Below are positions 12,735-23,744 of a DNA stretch of 64,000 bases, piece by piece; the stretch's first letter is position 1; every line of letters starts with the position of its first letter. The position numbers were made by a program, and so were the translations under genes. The DNA is taken from positions 33,370,318 through 33,434,317 of the forward strand of contig CM053331.1 of the NCBI GenBank assembly GCA_028583605.1, read 5' to 3'. The notes under the pieces were generated by a model. That model worked only from the letters and a program-made list of their open reading frames with translations. It had not been told where the DNA came from and did not search any database. The DNA is from Dastarcus helophoroides (Eukaryota > Arthropoda > Insecta > Coleoptera > Bothrideridae).

Positions 12735-14640
12735 GCTAGGGGGACACGATCAATGGTATCGCCTTAAGAGTGCTTTCTTTACAGATTCAAAAATTGCTTT
12801 TTGTTTAATTTTTGATACGCGCAGTTTTTCAGTTATGATCAAAAATGTGCAGCCCCCTTGGGATATCATCAAAATGTGCTGACTGAAAAATTTGAAAAAA
12901 TTCCTACTAATAGATAGTGATATAAATATTGTATTTTCGCTGTCAGGATGCCTGAAACGGTAGTTTAAAATTTAAGGGGGGCTAGGGGGGCATGACCAAG
13001 TGGGGTATCGTATGAAAGCGCCTAGTTTGTACATTCTAAAATTCGATGTTGTTTGATTTTAACACGCGTAGTTATGATAAAAAATTCGCAAAAGTAAGCA
13101 GCTATTTTCTTTATCATTAAAATGTGCCGACCGAAAATTATAAAATAATTCATACTGGTAGACAGTAACATGTATATTATATTTTCATTGTCAGGTTATC
13201 GGAAAAAGTAAGTTAAAATTTAAAGGGGGGCTGGTGGAGCACGGTCATCTGGGGTATCATATGAAAATGCCATCTTTGTACATTTCGAAAACTTGTTTTT
13301 GTTTAATGTTAAGACGCATAGTTTTTGAATTATGATTAAAAATATGCAAAAGTAGATAGCCCCTTTGTCTACCATCAAAATGCGCAGGTCCAAAAATCTG
13401 AAATAACTCATACTAACAGTCGGTAAAATACATAATATATTTTCATTGTACAGATGTCCGAAATGGGGAGGTCAAAATCCAAAGGGGCTGGGGGGACACG
13501 GTCAAGTATGGTATCGCCTAAGAGTGCTTTTTTTACAGATTCAGGAATTGTTTTTTGTTTAATTTTAGTACACGCAGTTTTTGAGTTATGATCGAAAATG
13601 TGCCGCCCCCTTGGTATATCATCAAAATGTGCCCACTGAAAAATCTGAAAAAATTCCTACTAATAGACAGTAATATAAATATTGTATTTTCACTGTCATG
13701 GTGTCTAAAACGGTGCTTTAAAATTTAAGGGGGGCTGAAGGGGCATGACCAAGTGGGGTATCGTATGAAAGCGCCTAGTTTGTACATTCTAAAATTCGAT
13801 GTTTTTTGATTTTAACACGCGTAGTTATGATAAAAAATTTGCAAAAGTAAATACCTCTTTTCTTTATCATCAAAATGTGCCGACCGAAAATTATGAAATA
13901 ATTCGTACTGGTAGACAGTAACATGAATATTACATTTTCATTGTCAGGTTATTGGAAATAGTAAGTTAAAATTTAAATGGGGGCTGCTGGGGCACGGTCA
14001 TGTGGGGTATCATATGAAAGTGCCTTCTTTGTACATTTCGAAAACGGGTTTTTTTTAATGTTAACATGCACAATTTTTAAATTATGATTAAAAATATGAA
14101 AAAGTAGATAGCCATTTTGTCTACCATCAAAATGCGCAATTCGAAAAATCTGAAATAACTCATGCTAATAGTGTATAAAATACATAATATATTTTCATGG
14201 TACAGATGTTCAAAATGGGGGGTAAAAATCCAAAGGAGATGGGGGAACACGGTCATGTATGGTATCGGCTAAGAATGCTTTCCTTACAGATTCAGGAATT
14301 GTTTTTTGTTTAATTTTAGTAAACGCGGTTTTTGAATTATGATCGAAAATGTGTAGCCCCCTTGGTATATCACCAAAATGTGCCGACCGAAAAATCTAAA
14401 AAAATTCCTACTAATAGACAGTAATATAAATATTGTATTTTCACTGTCATGGTGGCTGAAACGGTGATTTAAGATTTGAGGGGACCGAGGGGTCATTACC
14501 AAGTGGGGTCTCGTATGAAAGCGCCTAGTTTGTACATTCTGAAAATGACTTTTGTTTACTTTTAACACGCGTAGTTTTTAAGTTATGACTGAAAGTAGGC
14601 AAAAATAAGGAGTCTTTTTTTCTATTATTAAAATGTGCGG
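12735..14640. repeat. Trimeric higher-order satellite, ~250-bp monomers, 752-bp period
   Basis: Each ~250-bp monomer starts near a 'GGGGxACACGGTCA' or 'GGGGCATGACCAAG' motif followed by a TATCG/TATCAT box. Three monomer types follow in fixed order. Type 1 boxes lie at about 12741, 13493 and 14245, type 2 at 12991, 13744 and 14493, type 3 at 13241 and 13992. The period between same-type monomers is 749-753 bp. Shared internal words include 'ATCAAAATGTGC', 'ATTTTCATTGT' and 'TAGACAGTAA'. The array is cut off after the third type 2 monomer. It is not obviously related to the TTTCGAC repeats. Confidence 0.93.
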
Positions 14641-15595
14641 TTCAGCCAAGAGCGATTTTGGGGCCAAATCGACACCGCAGCTAAAACTGACAGAAACTTG
14701 AATCAGTCTCTATTGTTACAGTTGCATTTGAGGGGGATGTTGGAAGAAACGTACATTCCTAAAAGTAGACTACTAATTTGTTTTTTAACAAAAATTGTTT
14801 TAGAATATTGTCAACAAACAATAAAAATTTAAATATTACCAAACTGGGTCGTAGAAATGTTAAAAAAATTAATAAACACGTGTTCATTCTAACATGGATA
14901 GTGTTTGAACAGCCCTCGTATATGGAGGATTATCCACTTTTGCAATAAAAAGCGTGAATAATATTGAAAATCGTCCGCCTATTCAAAGCATAATAATTCA
15001 AGACATAATTTCAGCTTGTGTAAAGTAGCGTTAAAAAATGCATTTTAAGTCATAAATGTGTGCACACCGATTAAAGTCAATACAAAAGTTAATAAATAAA
15101 TACCTCATTGTTCGCAAGTCACCTAATCAGAACGTTTTAAAACCCCTCAACCGAACTCTTACAAAAGTAAACACAACTAGATCCAATTAAAATAATCACT
15201 GGGAAGTGTATTATTAGTCGACGATTATATCTTATCAAAAGCCCGGTGGGTCAACAATACCTTTACCATGCAAAAAAACGCAATTACAATTGGCAATTTT
15301 TCGCTCATTTCGCGAGGTCACCGTCGGCTCGCCTTGACCAAAAAATAATTTCGGTTAAACGCGAATTCACCGATTAATTCGCGTTATTCGAACACGTGAT
15401 TCGAATCATTTTGGACCACCACAATTGAGAAGTTATAAAAGTCGGATCGGAGACGGGATGACGCGTGGCAAACAGACGTCATAGATTTTAACAAAAATAT
15501 TCAGGTGCTTTCGACGGTTGGTTTATTTCGATTCGGGATAATACAGGAAGGGGACTCGATTTCGGTTGTTTGCGGTTTCAAAGTTGAGTAGTACT
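14641..15595. other. Unique intergenic or intronic sequence with a short dispersed repeat
   Basis: No gene is recognised. A ~58-bp stretch at 14824-14880 (containing ACCAAACTGGGTCG) recurs at 42128-42185, so part of this is a dispersed repeat. A TATAAAA box lies at about 15435. Confidence 0.5.
15434..15441 (+). promoter_or_regulatory. Candidate TATA box
   Basis: TATAAAAG is followed after about 30 bp by a GC-richer stretch (GGAGACGGGATGACGCG) in unique sequence. The spacing would fit a plus-strand start near 15465. No downstream coding exon was identified on that strand, so this could be chance. Confidence 0.25.
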
Positions 15596-15598
15596 TAC

Positions 15599-15670
15599 CC
15601 CGAGCTGGATGACGTGTAAACATTCGATTAAAAAAGCCGAGAGCTTGCAGAGCGCACATCCAATTAGTGA
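15599..15670 (-). other. Candidate first exon with strong donor (minus strand)
   Basis: On the minus strand, sequence from about 15670 (with GCGCTCTGCAAGCTCTCGGC) runs to a consensus donor GCTCGGG|GTAAGTAC ending the exon at 15599. It contains a short ATG frame (MFTRHPARG, ATG at 15623). Joined to the acceptor at 8655, that frame would hit a stop after a few codons, so it would be an upstream ORF. I infer that it could be the 5' non-coding exon of the same transcript as 8557-8655. Confidence 0.3.
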
Positions 15671-16154
15671 TAATAAGAAGCCAAATGAGTTTTAATGGGA
15701 TGTGTTCACATTCGCGGGGAAGAGTCGACAGCGTCGATAACTACATAAAGCTGATATACTTATGCGTTGCCGGAAATAAATTTGTAAAGGCTACATTTTT
15801 AACAATCACGTATAAAATATTTATGGGCAATTTCAATTTCCATAAGCTTTGGTATAAATGCTGTTGCTTGGATTGCATATGTATATGTGAAATCACGTAT
15901 GGAACAACGCAAAATTGTTTCACCGGATCTTTCTTTTGATGTTGTGACGAATTAAAGTAAGCATTTTAATGATATTCGTCGCGTTCCTTCATTTTTTTAT
16001 TTAATGTAGCAGCATCTTTGGAATATTTCGATATTATGCGGACAATTTCATGACCGGAAAAAATGCATTTTGCATTTTTTACATTTCCTGTCACTTTTCG
16101 CAATTAAATGTATTTGCACATCAACACAGCATATTCTTGCATTTTTGTTGACTT

Positions 16155-19100
16155 ATAAGGCGCCATCCATAAATTACGTCACAGAAGGACGACGAGAGAA
16201 AGTGTCAGTACTGAGACTTTTTTTTGAAGAATTTTTTAAGTTTCAAAATTTGTCGAAAATTTCTTCTTTCTTGAAAATTTTGATTTTGTGAAAATTTAGA
16301 TTTTAAATTTCGAGATTTTTTTTGGAAAATTCCATTTTTGTGAAAAATTCCATGAAAAAAATTTTTTTTGAAAAGTTTATTTTTTAAAAAAATTGACATT
16401 TTGAAAATTTCGACATTTTTCGAAATTTTTTTACAAATTTCAACTGCTTCGAATTTTAATCATTTTCTCGAAATATTTACTTTTTGTGATGACCCTTCCT
16501 GAAGAATTTACTTCTTAAAAAATTTTGATAAATTACGTCCCGCAATTAATATGGAAGAATGCCGTCAATAGAGGCAACACGATTTACTTTTTTCAAAACT
16601 TCGTTAAATTACGTCACACATTAAGAGGAAGGAAGGCCGTCAATTAATTGTGACAGGGGGAAGACGGACGAGGAGCTTCGTGACATCACAAAGTTTCAAC
16701 TTCTTTTTTAACGAAGTTTTAAAATTTCGAATATTTTCGAAAATTTCGCCTATTTGAGAATTTTGACCTTTTAAAAATTAGATTTTAATTTCAATATATT
16801 TTTTTTTATTCTACTTTATTTTGAAAAGTTCAATTTTAAACAAAAATACTCTTTTTGAAAATTTCGATTTAAAAAAAAATACTCTTTTTGAAAACTTCGA
16901 TTTTTAAAAAAAAGAAATGAAATTTTGTTAAAATTTCGACGTTTTTCGTTTTTTTTTTCGCAATTTCAACTTTTCCGAATTTTAATCTTTTCCTCGAAAA
17001 TTTTTCTTTTTGCGATGACTTCCTGAAAAATTTATTTTTTTCAAAATTTTGATAAATTGCGTCACACATTAAAAGGAAGAAAGGCAGTCAATAAAATATG
17101 ACAAGGGGGGAGACAAGTCATAAGCTTCGTAACATCACAAAGTTTCAATCTTTTTTGAAGAATTTCTTTTTGAATTTTTTTGAGAATTTTGTCTTTTTTG
17201 AGAATCTTGACTTTTTGAAACTAGATTTTAATTTCGATATTTTTTTTGAAAATTTCTACTTCATTTTAAAAGGGTCGATTTTGAAAAAAAAATATTTTTT
17301 TCTGTGAAAACTTCGATGATAAAAAAATGTTGACATTTTTTTCAGAATTTCAACATTTTTTAAATTATAACTTTTTTTAAAAAACTTCGTCTTTCTTGAA
17401 AATTTTGACTTTTTGAAAATTTAGATTTTCATTTCAAAACTTTTTTTTGATAAGTTCGATTTTTAAAAAAATTTACTTTTCTTTGGAAAAGATCCATTTT
17501 TTTTTAAATTGACATTTTTTGAAAATTTCGACATTTTTTGAAATTTTTTTTACAAAGTTCGGATTTATCGAATTTTAATCTTTTTCTCGAAATTTTACCT
17601 CTTTGTAATGGCTCCCTAAAAAATTTATTTTTTTCAAAATTTCCATAAACTACGTCACACATTAAAAGGGAGAAAGGAAGTCAATAAAGTATGACAAGGG
17701 GGGAGACAAGTCATAAGCTTCGTAACATCACAAAGTTTCAATCTTTTTTGAAGAATTTCTTTTTGAATTTTTTTGAGAATTTTGTCTTTTTTGAGAATCT
17801 TGACTTTTTGAAACTAGGTTTTAATTTCGATATTTTTTTTGAAAATTTCTACTTCATTTTAAAAGGGTCGATTTTGAAAAATAAATATTTTTTTCTTTGA
17901 AAACTTCGATGTTAAAAAAATTTTGACATTTTTTTCAGAATTTCGACATTTTTTAAATTATAACTTTTTTTAAAAAACTTCATCTTTCTTGAAAATTTTG
18001 ACTGAAATTTAGATTTTCATTTCAAAAGTTTTTTTTGATAAATTCGATTTTTAAAAAAATTTACTTTTTTTTGGAAAAGATCCATTTTTTTTTAAATTGA
18101 CATTTTTTGAAAATTTCGACATTTTTTGAAATTTTTTTTACAAAGTTCGGATTTATCGAATTTTAATCTTTTTCTCGACTATTACCTCTTTGTAATGGCT
18201 CCCTAAAAAATTTACTTTTTTCAAAATTTCGATAAACTACGTCTCACGTTAAAAGGGAGAAAAGCAGTCAATAAAGTATGACAAGGGGGGAGGCAAGTCA
18301 TAAGCTCATCACAAAGTTTCAATCTCCTTTTTTGAAGAATTTCTTTTTGAATTTCTTTTTGAATTTTTTCGAAAATTTTGTCTTTTTTGAGAGACTTGAC
18401 TTTTTGAAACTAGATTTTAATTTCGATATTTTTTTTGAAAATTTCTACTTCATTTTGAAAAGGTCGATTTTAAAAAAAAATTATTTTTTTCTTTGAAAAC
18501 TTCGATGTTAAAAAAATTTTGACATTTTTTTCAGAATTTCGACATTTTTTAAATTGTAACTTTTTTAAAAAAATATCGTCTTTCTTGAAAATTTTGACTT
18601 TTTGAAAATTTAGATTTTCATTTCGAAATTTTTTTTGATAAATTCGATTTAAAAAAAAATTACTTTTCTTTGGAAAAGATCGATTTTTTATAAAAAATTG
18701 ACATTTTTGAAAATTTCGACACTTTTTGACATTTTTTTTTTGCAAAGTTCGACTTTATCGAATTTTAGTCTTTTTCTCGAAATTTTACCTTTTTGTAATG
18801 GCTCCCTGAAAAATTTACTTTTTTCAACATTTCGATAAATTATGTCGCACGTTAAAAGGGAGAAGGGGCATCAAGGAGGGAGACGAGTTGTAAGTTTCGT
18901 GATATCACAAAGTTTCAACTTTTTTTTGAAGAATTATTTAAAAGTTTCGAATATTTTCGAAAATTTCGTCTTTTTTGAGAATTTTGACTTTTTGAAAATT
19001 TAGATTTCAATTTCGATATTTTTTTTTAATTCTATTTTTTTTAAAGGTTCGATTATTAAAAAAAATAATTTCTGTTGAAAAGATCGATTATTAAATAAAT

Positions 19101-21600
19101 TTACTTCCTTTTAAAAAATTGATTTTTAAAAAAATTTGACATTTATTGAAAATAAGGACATTTTTCGAAATTTTTTTTGCAAATTTCGACTTTTTCGAAT
19201 TTAAATCTTTTTTTTTTTCACCAAGAAGAATTAAATCTTTTTCTCGAAATTTTAGCTTTTTATGATGCTCCCTGAAAAATTTACTTTTTTCAAATTTTCG
19301 ATAAACCCGTCACACGTTAAGTGAGAGAAATGTCGTCAATAGAGTGTAATAAGGAGGGAGACGAGTCATAAGCTTCGTGACATCACACAGTTTCAATCTC
19401 TTTTTTTGAAACATTTTTTTTATTGAATTTTTTCGAAACTTTTTAGAATCTTGACTTTTTGAAAATTTATTTTTTAATTTCGATATTTTTTTTTATAATT
19501 TCTACTTTATTTTGAAAAGGTCGATTTTGGAAAAAATTTGCTTTTTTTTCGAAAATTTCAATTTAAAGAAAATGTTGGCACCTTTTTGAAAATTTCGACA
19601 TTTTTCGAATTTTTGTTTGCAGATAGCAACTTTTCCTAGTTTTAATCTTTTTCTCGACATTTTAACATTTCGTGATGTCTTAGTGAAAATTTTACTTTTT
19701 TCAAAATTTCGTTTTTTTCTGAAATTATTGACTTATTTAAAAAAATATTTGACTATTTTTAAAATTTTATTTTCTAATATTTTATTTTTCAAAATTTAAA
19801 CTAAATTTAAAATTTTTACTTATTTTGAGAATTTTGACTTTTGAAAGTTTCGATTTTTTTTGAAAATTTAGGCGCTCTTCTAAATCTTGAATTTTTTAAA
19901 GATTTTGTTATATTTTCACACTTTCCTCTGTTTACAAATTCTCACGTTTTACAAAAATGTCGAGCTTTTTGTAAGCTGGACGTTTTTCAAAATTTTGACT
20001 TTTTTCAAAATTTCACTTTTTTTCAAAATTTAAAATTTTTGGAAAACTTCGACATTTTTTAAATTATAACTTTTTCGAAAATTTCGCCCTTCTTAAAAAT
20101 TTTGACTTTTTGAAAATTTTGATTTTAATTTCGATATTTTTTTTGATTGGTTCGATTTTTTTTTAATTTACTTTTCTTTGGAAAAGATCGATTTTTAAAA
20201 AAAATTGACATTTTTTTAAAATTTCGACATTTTTTTGAAACTTTTTTTGCAAAGTTCGACTATCGAATTTTAATCTTTTTTTCGAAATTTTATCTTTTTG
20301 TAATGGCTCCCTGAAAAATTTACTTTTTTCAAAGTTTCGATAAATTATGTCACACGTTAAGAGGGAGAAGGGGCATCAAAAGTGTGTCAAGGGGGAAGAC
20401 GAGTTGTAAGTTTCGTGATATCACAAAGGTACAACTTTTTTTAAAAGAATTTTTTAAAAGTTTCGAATCTTTTCGAAAATTTTGACTTTTTGAAAATTTA
20501 GATTTCAATTTCGATATTTATTTTCAATTCTATTTTTTTTGAAAGGTTCGATTTTTTAGAAAATTTACTTTTCTTTGGAAAAGATCGATTTAAAAAAAAA
20601 ATGGACAATTTTTGAAAATTTCGACATTTTTTGAAATTTTTTTTGCAAAGTTCAGATTTATCGAATTTTTATCTTTTTCTCGAAATTGAACCTCTTTTTA
20701 ATTTTTTAATTTTAATTTCGATATTTTTTTTTAATTCTGGTTTTTTTTGAAATGTTCGATTATTAAAAAAAATTACTGTCTGTTAAAAAGATCGATTATT
20801 AAATAACTTTACTTCTTTTTGAAAAATTGATTTTTAAAAAAATTTGACATTTATTGAAAATGTGGACATTTTTCAAATTTTTTTTGCAAATTTCGACTTT
20901 TTCGAATTTAAACCTTTTTCTCGAAATTTTAGCTTTTTATGACGCTCCCTGAAAAATTTACGTTTTTCAAAATTTCGATAAATTATGTCACACGTTAAGA
21001 GGGAGAAGGGGCATCAAAAGTGTGTCAAGGGGGGGAGACGAGTTGTAAGTTTCGTGATATCACAATATTTCAACTTTTTTTTGCAGAACTTTTTTAAATT
21101 TTCGAATATTTTCCAAAATTTGGTCTTTTTTGAGAATTTTGATTTTTTAAATATTAGATTTTAATTTCGATATTTTTTTAATTCTACTTTTGTTGAAAAG
21201 TTTGATTATTAAAAAAATTTACTTTCTTTTGAAAAATTCGATTTAAAAAAAATTTACTTCCTTTTGAAAATTGATGTTTAAAAAAAATTGATATTTTTTG
21301 AAAATTTGAACATTTTTTGAGTCTTTTTGCAAGTTTAGATGTTTTTGAATTAGAATCTTTTTCTCGAAATGTTAGCTTTTTGTTATGACGCTCCCTGAAA
21401 AATTTACTTTTTTCAAAATTTAGATAAACCACGTCACACGTTAAGAGGGAGGAAGGTCGTCAATAGTTTGCTAAGGGGGGAGACGAGTCATAAGCTTCGT
21501 AACGTCACAAAGTTTCGACCTTTTTTTTTGGAGAATTTTTAAAAGTTTCAAATATTTTCGAAAATTTCGTCTTTGAGAATTTTAACTTTTTGAAAATTTA
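16155..21600. repeat. Satellite with 'TACGTCACAC...AGGGAGAAGG' box, ~445-640-bp units
   Basis: A conserved box (ACGTCACACATTAAGAGGGAG, a purine stretch, GACAAGGGGGGAGACGAGT, CATAAGCTTCGTAACATCACA) recurs near 16612, 17060, 17653, 18240, 18844, 19309, 20349, 20987 and 21432. It is separated by degenerate TTTCGAC repeat. The best-conserved copies are 17060-18240 (units of 593 and 587 bp, nearly identical). The first copy begins GGCGCCATCCATAAATTACGTCAC, which looks like a DNA-transposon terminus. The repeated ~70-codon open frames at 17098, 17691 and 18278 are a by-product of the repeat. Confidence 0.85.
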
Positions 21601-22260
21601 TATCTTTGTTTCAATATTTTTTTTCGAAAAATTCTGTTTTTTTTTTTAAGTTCGATTTTAAAAACGAATTATACATTTTTTTGAAAATTTTGATTTTTTT
21701 TTTAAATCTGACATTTTTGGAAAATTTCGCAATTTTCGACTTTTTTTTGCAAATTTCAACTTTTTCCAATTTAAATCTTTTTCTCGAAATTTTAACTTTT
21801 CCCAACTCTTTCTAAAACATTTATTACTTTTTTTAAATGTTGTTTTTTAAAAAATCTGACCTTTTTGGAAAATTTCGCAATTTTCGACTTTTTTTTGCAA
21901 ATTTCAACTTTTTCCAATTTAAATCTTTTTCTTGAAATTTTAAATTTTCCCAACTCTTCCTAAAAAATGTATTACTTTTTTCAAAATTTTGTTTTTCTTA
22001 AAAATCTGACATTTTTGGAAAATTTCGACATTTTCGACTTTTCTTTTGCAAATTTCAACTTTTTCCAATTTAAATCTTTTTCTCGAAATTTTAACTTTTC
22101 CCAACTCTTCCTAAAAAATGTATTACTTTTTTCAAAATTTTGTTTTTTTAAAAAATCTTTTTTTGGAAAATTTCGACTTTTTTTGCAAATTTCAATTTTT
22201 TCTAATTTAAATCTTTTTCTCTAAATTTTAACTTTTCCCATCTCTTCCTAAAAAATGTAT
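21600..22260. repeat. ~130-155-bp tandem repeat
   Basis: The unit contains AACTTTTTCCAATTTAAATC, TTTCTCGAAATTTTAACTTT and CCCAACTCTTCCTAAAAAATG. Copies are near 21757, 21906, 22062 and 22191. It follows directly from the GTCACAC satellite. Confidence 0.75.
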
Positions 22261-23740
22261 TACTTTTTCAAAATTTTGATTTTTTTGTTGAAAATTTTGA
22301 CTTATTTGAAAAATGTTCGACTGTTTTGTAAATTTTATTTGTCAATATTTAGACTAAATTCAAAATTTTTACTTTAATTTGAAAATTTAATCTTTTCAAA
22401 CTTTCGTTTTTTTTTCGAAAATTAAGATTCTTGAAAATCTTACATTTTTTAATGTTTCGTTATATTTTCAAACTTTCTGCTCTTTGAAAATTGTCACTTT
22501 TTTCGAAAATGTCAAGCTTTTTGTAAGTTGAACTTTATCCAAAATTTCGACCTTTTGAAATTTTTGAACTCTTTAAAATTTCATTTTTTCAGAAATTTAA
22601 AATTTATTGAAAACTTCGACCTTATTAAATTACAAAAATTTCGAAAATTTCGGTTATTCTTAAGAATTTTGACTCTTAGTGTTCAACTGATATTTTTCAA
22701 AAATTTGTGAGTTTTTCACAGTAGTTTTTTTTTGAAAATTTGGTTAGTTTTAGATTTTTTTAATTACGATTGTTTTTTTTTTAATCGCGAGAATTTTTTT
22801 AACAACGAATTTTTTGAAATCATTTGCTGAAAGTTAAGTCAGTTTTAAAATTTTTTAAAAATGTCGATTTTTTTTGATACATCTTCACTTTTTTGAAAAT
22901 TTCGATAATGTTTCAAAATTTCGAAAATGTTTCAAAATTTTCATTTAAATGCAATTAAAATATTCGACTTTTTAAAAAAATGTTCTACTTTTTTCAAAAT
23001 TTCAAGTATCCAAAGTTTTGACCTCTAAATTTGGACCATTTTTAAAAATTTGAAGCTTTCTGATATTTTTGGTTTTTCTTCAATATGAAGACTTTTCGAA
23101 AAATTCGTTTTCTTTGAAAATTTGACCGAACATTTTCCAATTACTTCCGGAATTTCTTCCAAAATCTTGACCATTGTTGAAATCTTATTCTACTAATTTC
23201 CAAAATTTTAACTTTTTTCAAAACTAACAAGTTTTTTTGAACATTTCTCTATTTCTTCAAATGTCATCATTTTTTAAAATGTCGATTTCTTCAAAGCGCT
23301 GATTTTTTTTTTAGAATTTCGATTATTTTTTTTTAAATCTTAATATTTTTTTGGAAATTTTTACTTTCCAAGAAAATGTCTACATTATTAAAAATTACGA
23401 TATTTTTCAAAATTACGATATTTTTCAAAATTTCGTCATTCTTTCAAAATTTACATTTTTTTAGTTTGGAACTTTTTCAACATTTTTTATTTTTCTCTTG
23501 ACTGTGAAGTTTCGACAATTTCGATTTATTCAAAACTTTGATTTTTTTTAAAATTTCAAACTCTCAAAAATTTCCTCGATTTTTTTAATTGCGACGTTTT
23601 CAAAATTTCAATTTTTTCTCAAAATGTCGGTCTTTTTGTGGAATTTTGAAAAATTTGACTCTTGAAAATTTCGTTCTATTCGAAAATTTCGACTTTTTTA
23701 TGATTCAACTTTTTTCTCGAAAAATGTTGAAAAAAGAGCC
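22260..23740. repeat. Degenerate TTTCGAC-type AT repeat
   Basis: Irregular T-rich repeat in the same polarity as the preceding satellite and without a clear long period. No coding signal. Confidence 0.7.
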
Positions 23741-23744
23741 ACGC

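Noticed and set aside
17098..18496. Three similar ~70-codon frames (MTRGETSHKL...) suggesting a gene family
   Set aside because: They are the same satellite unit at a ~590-bp period. The Phe/Leu-rich tail is TTTCGAC repeat, and the other units are broken.
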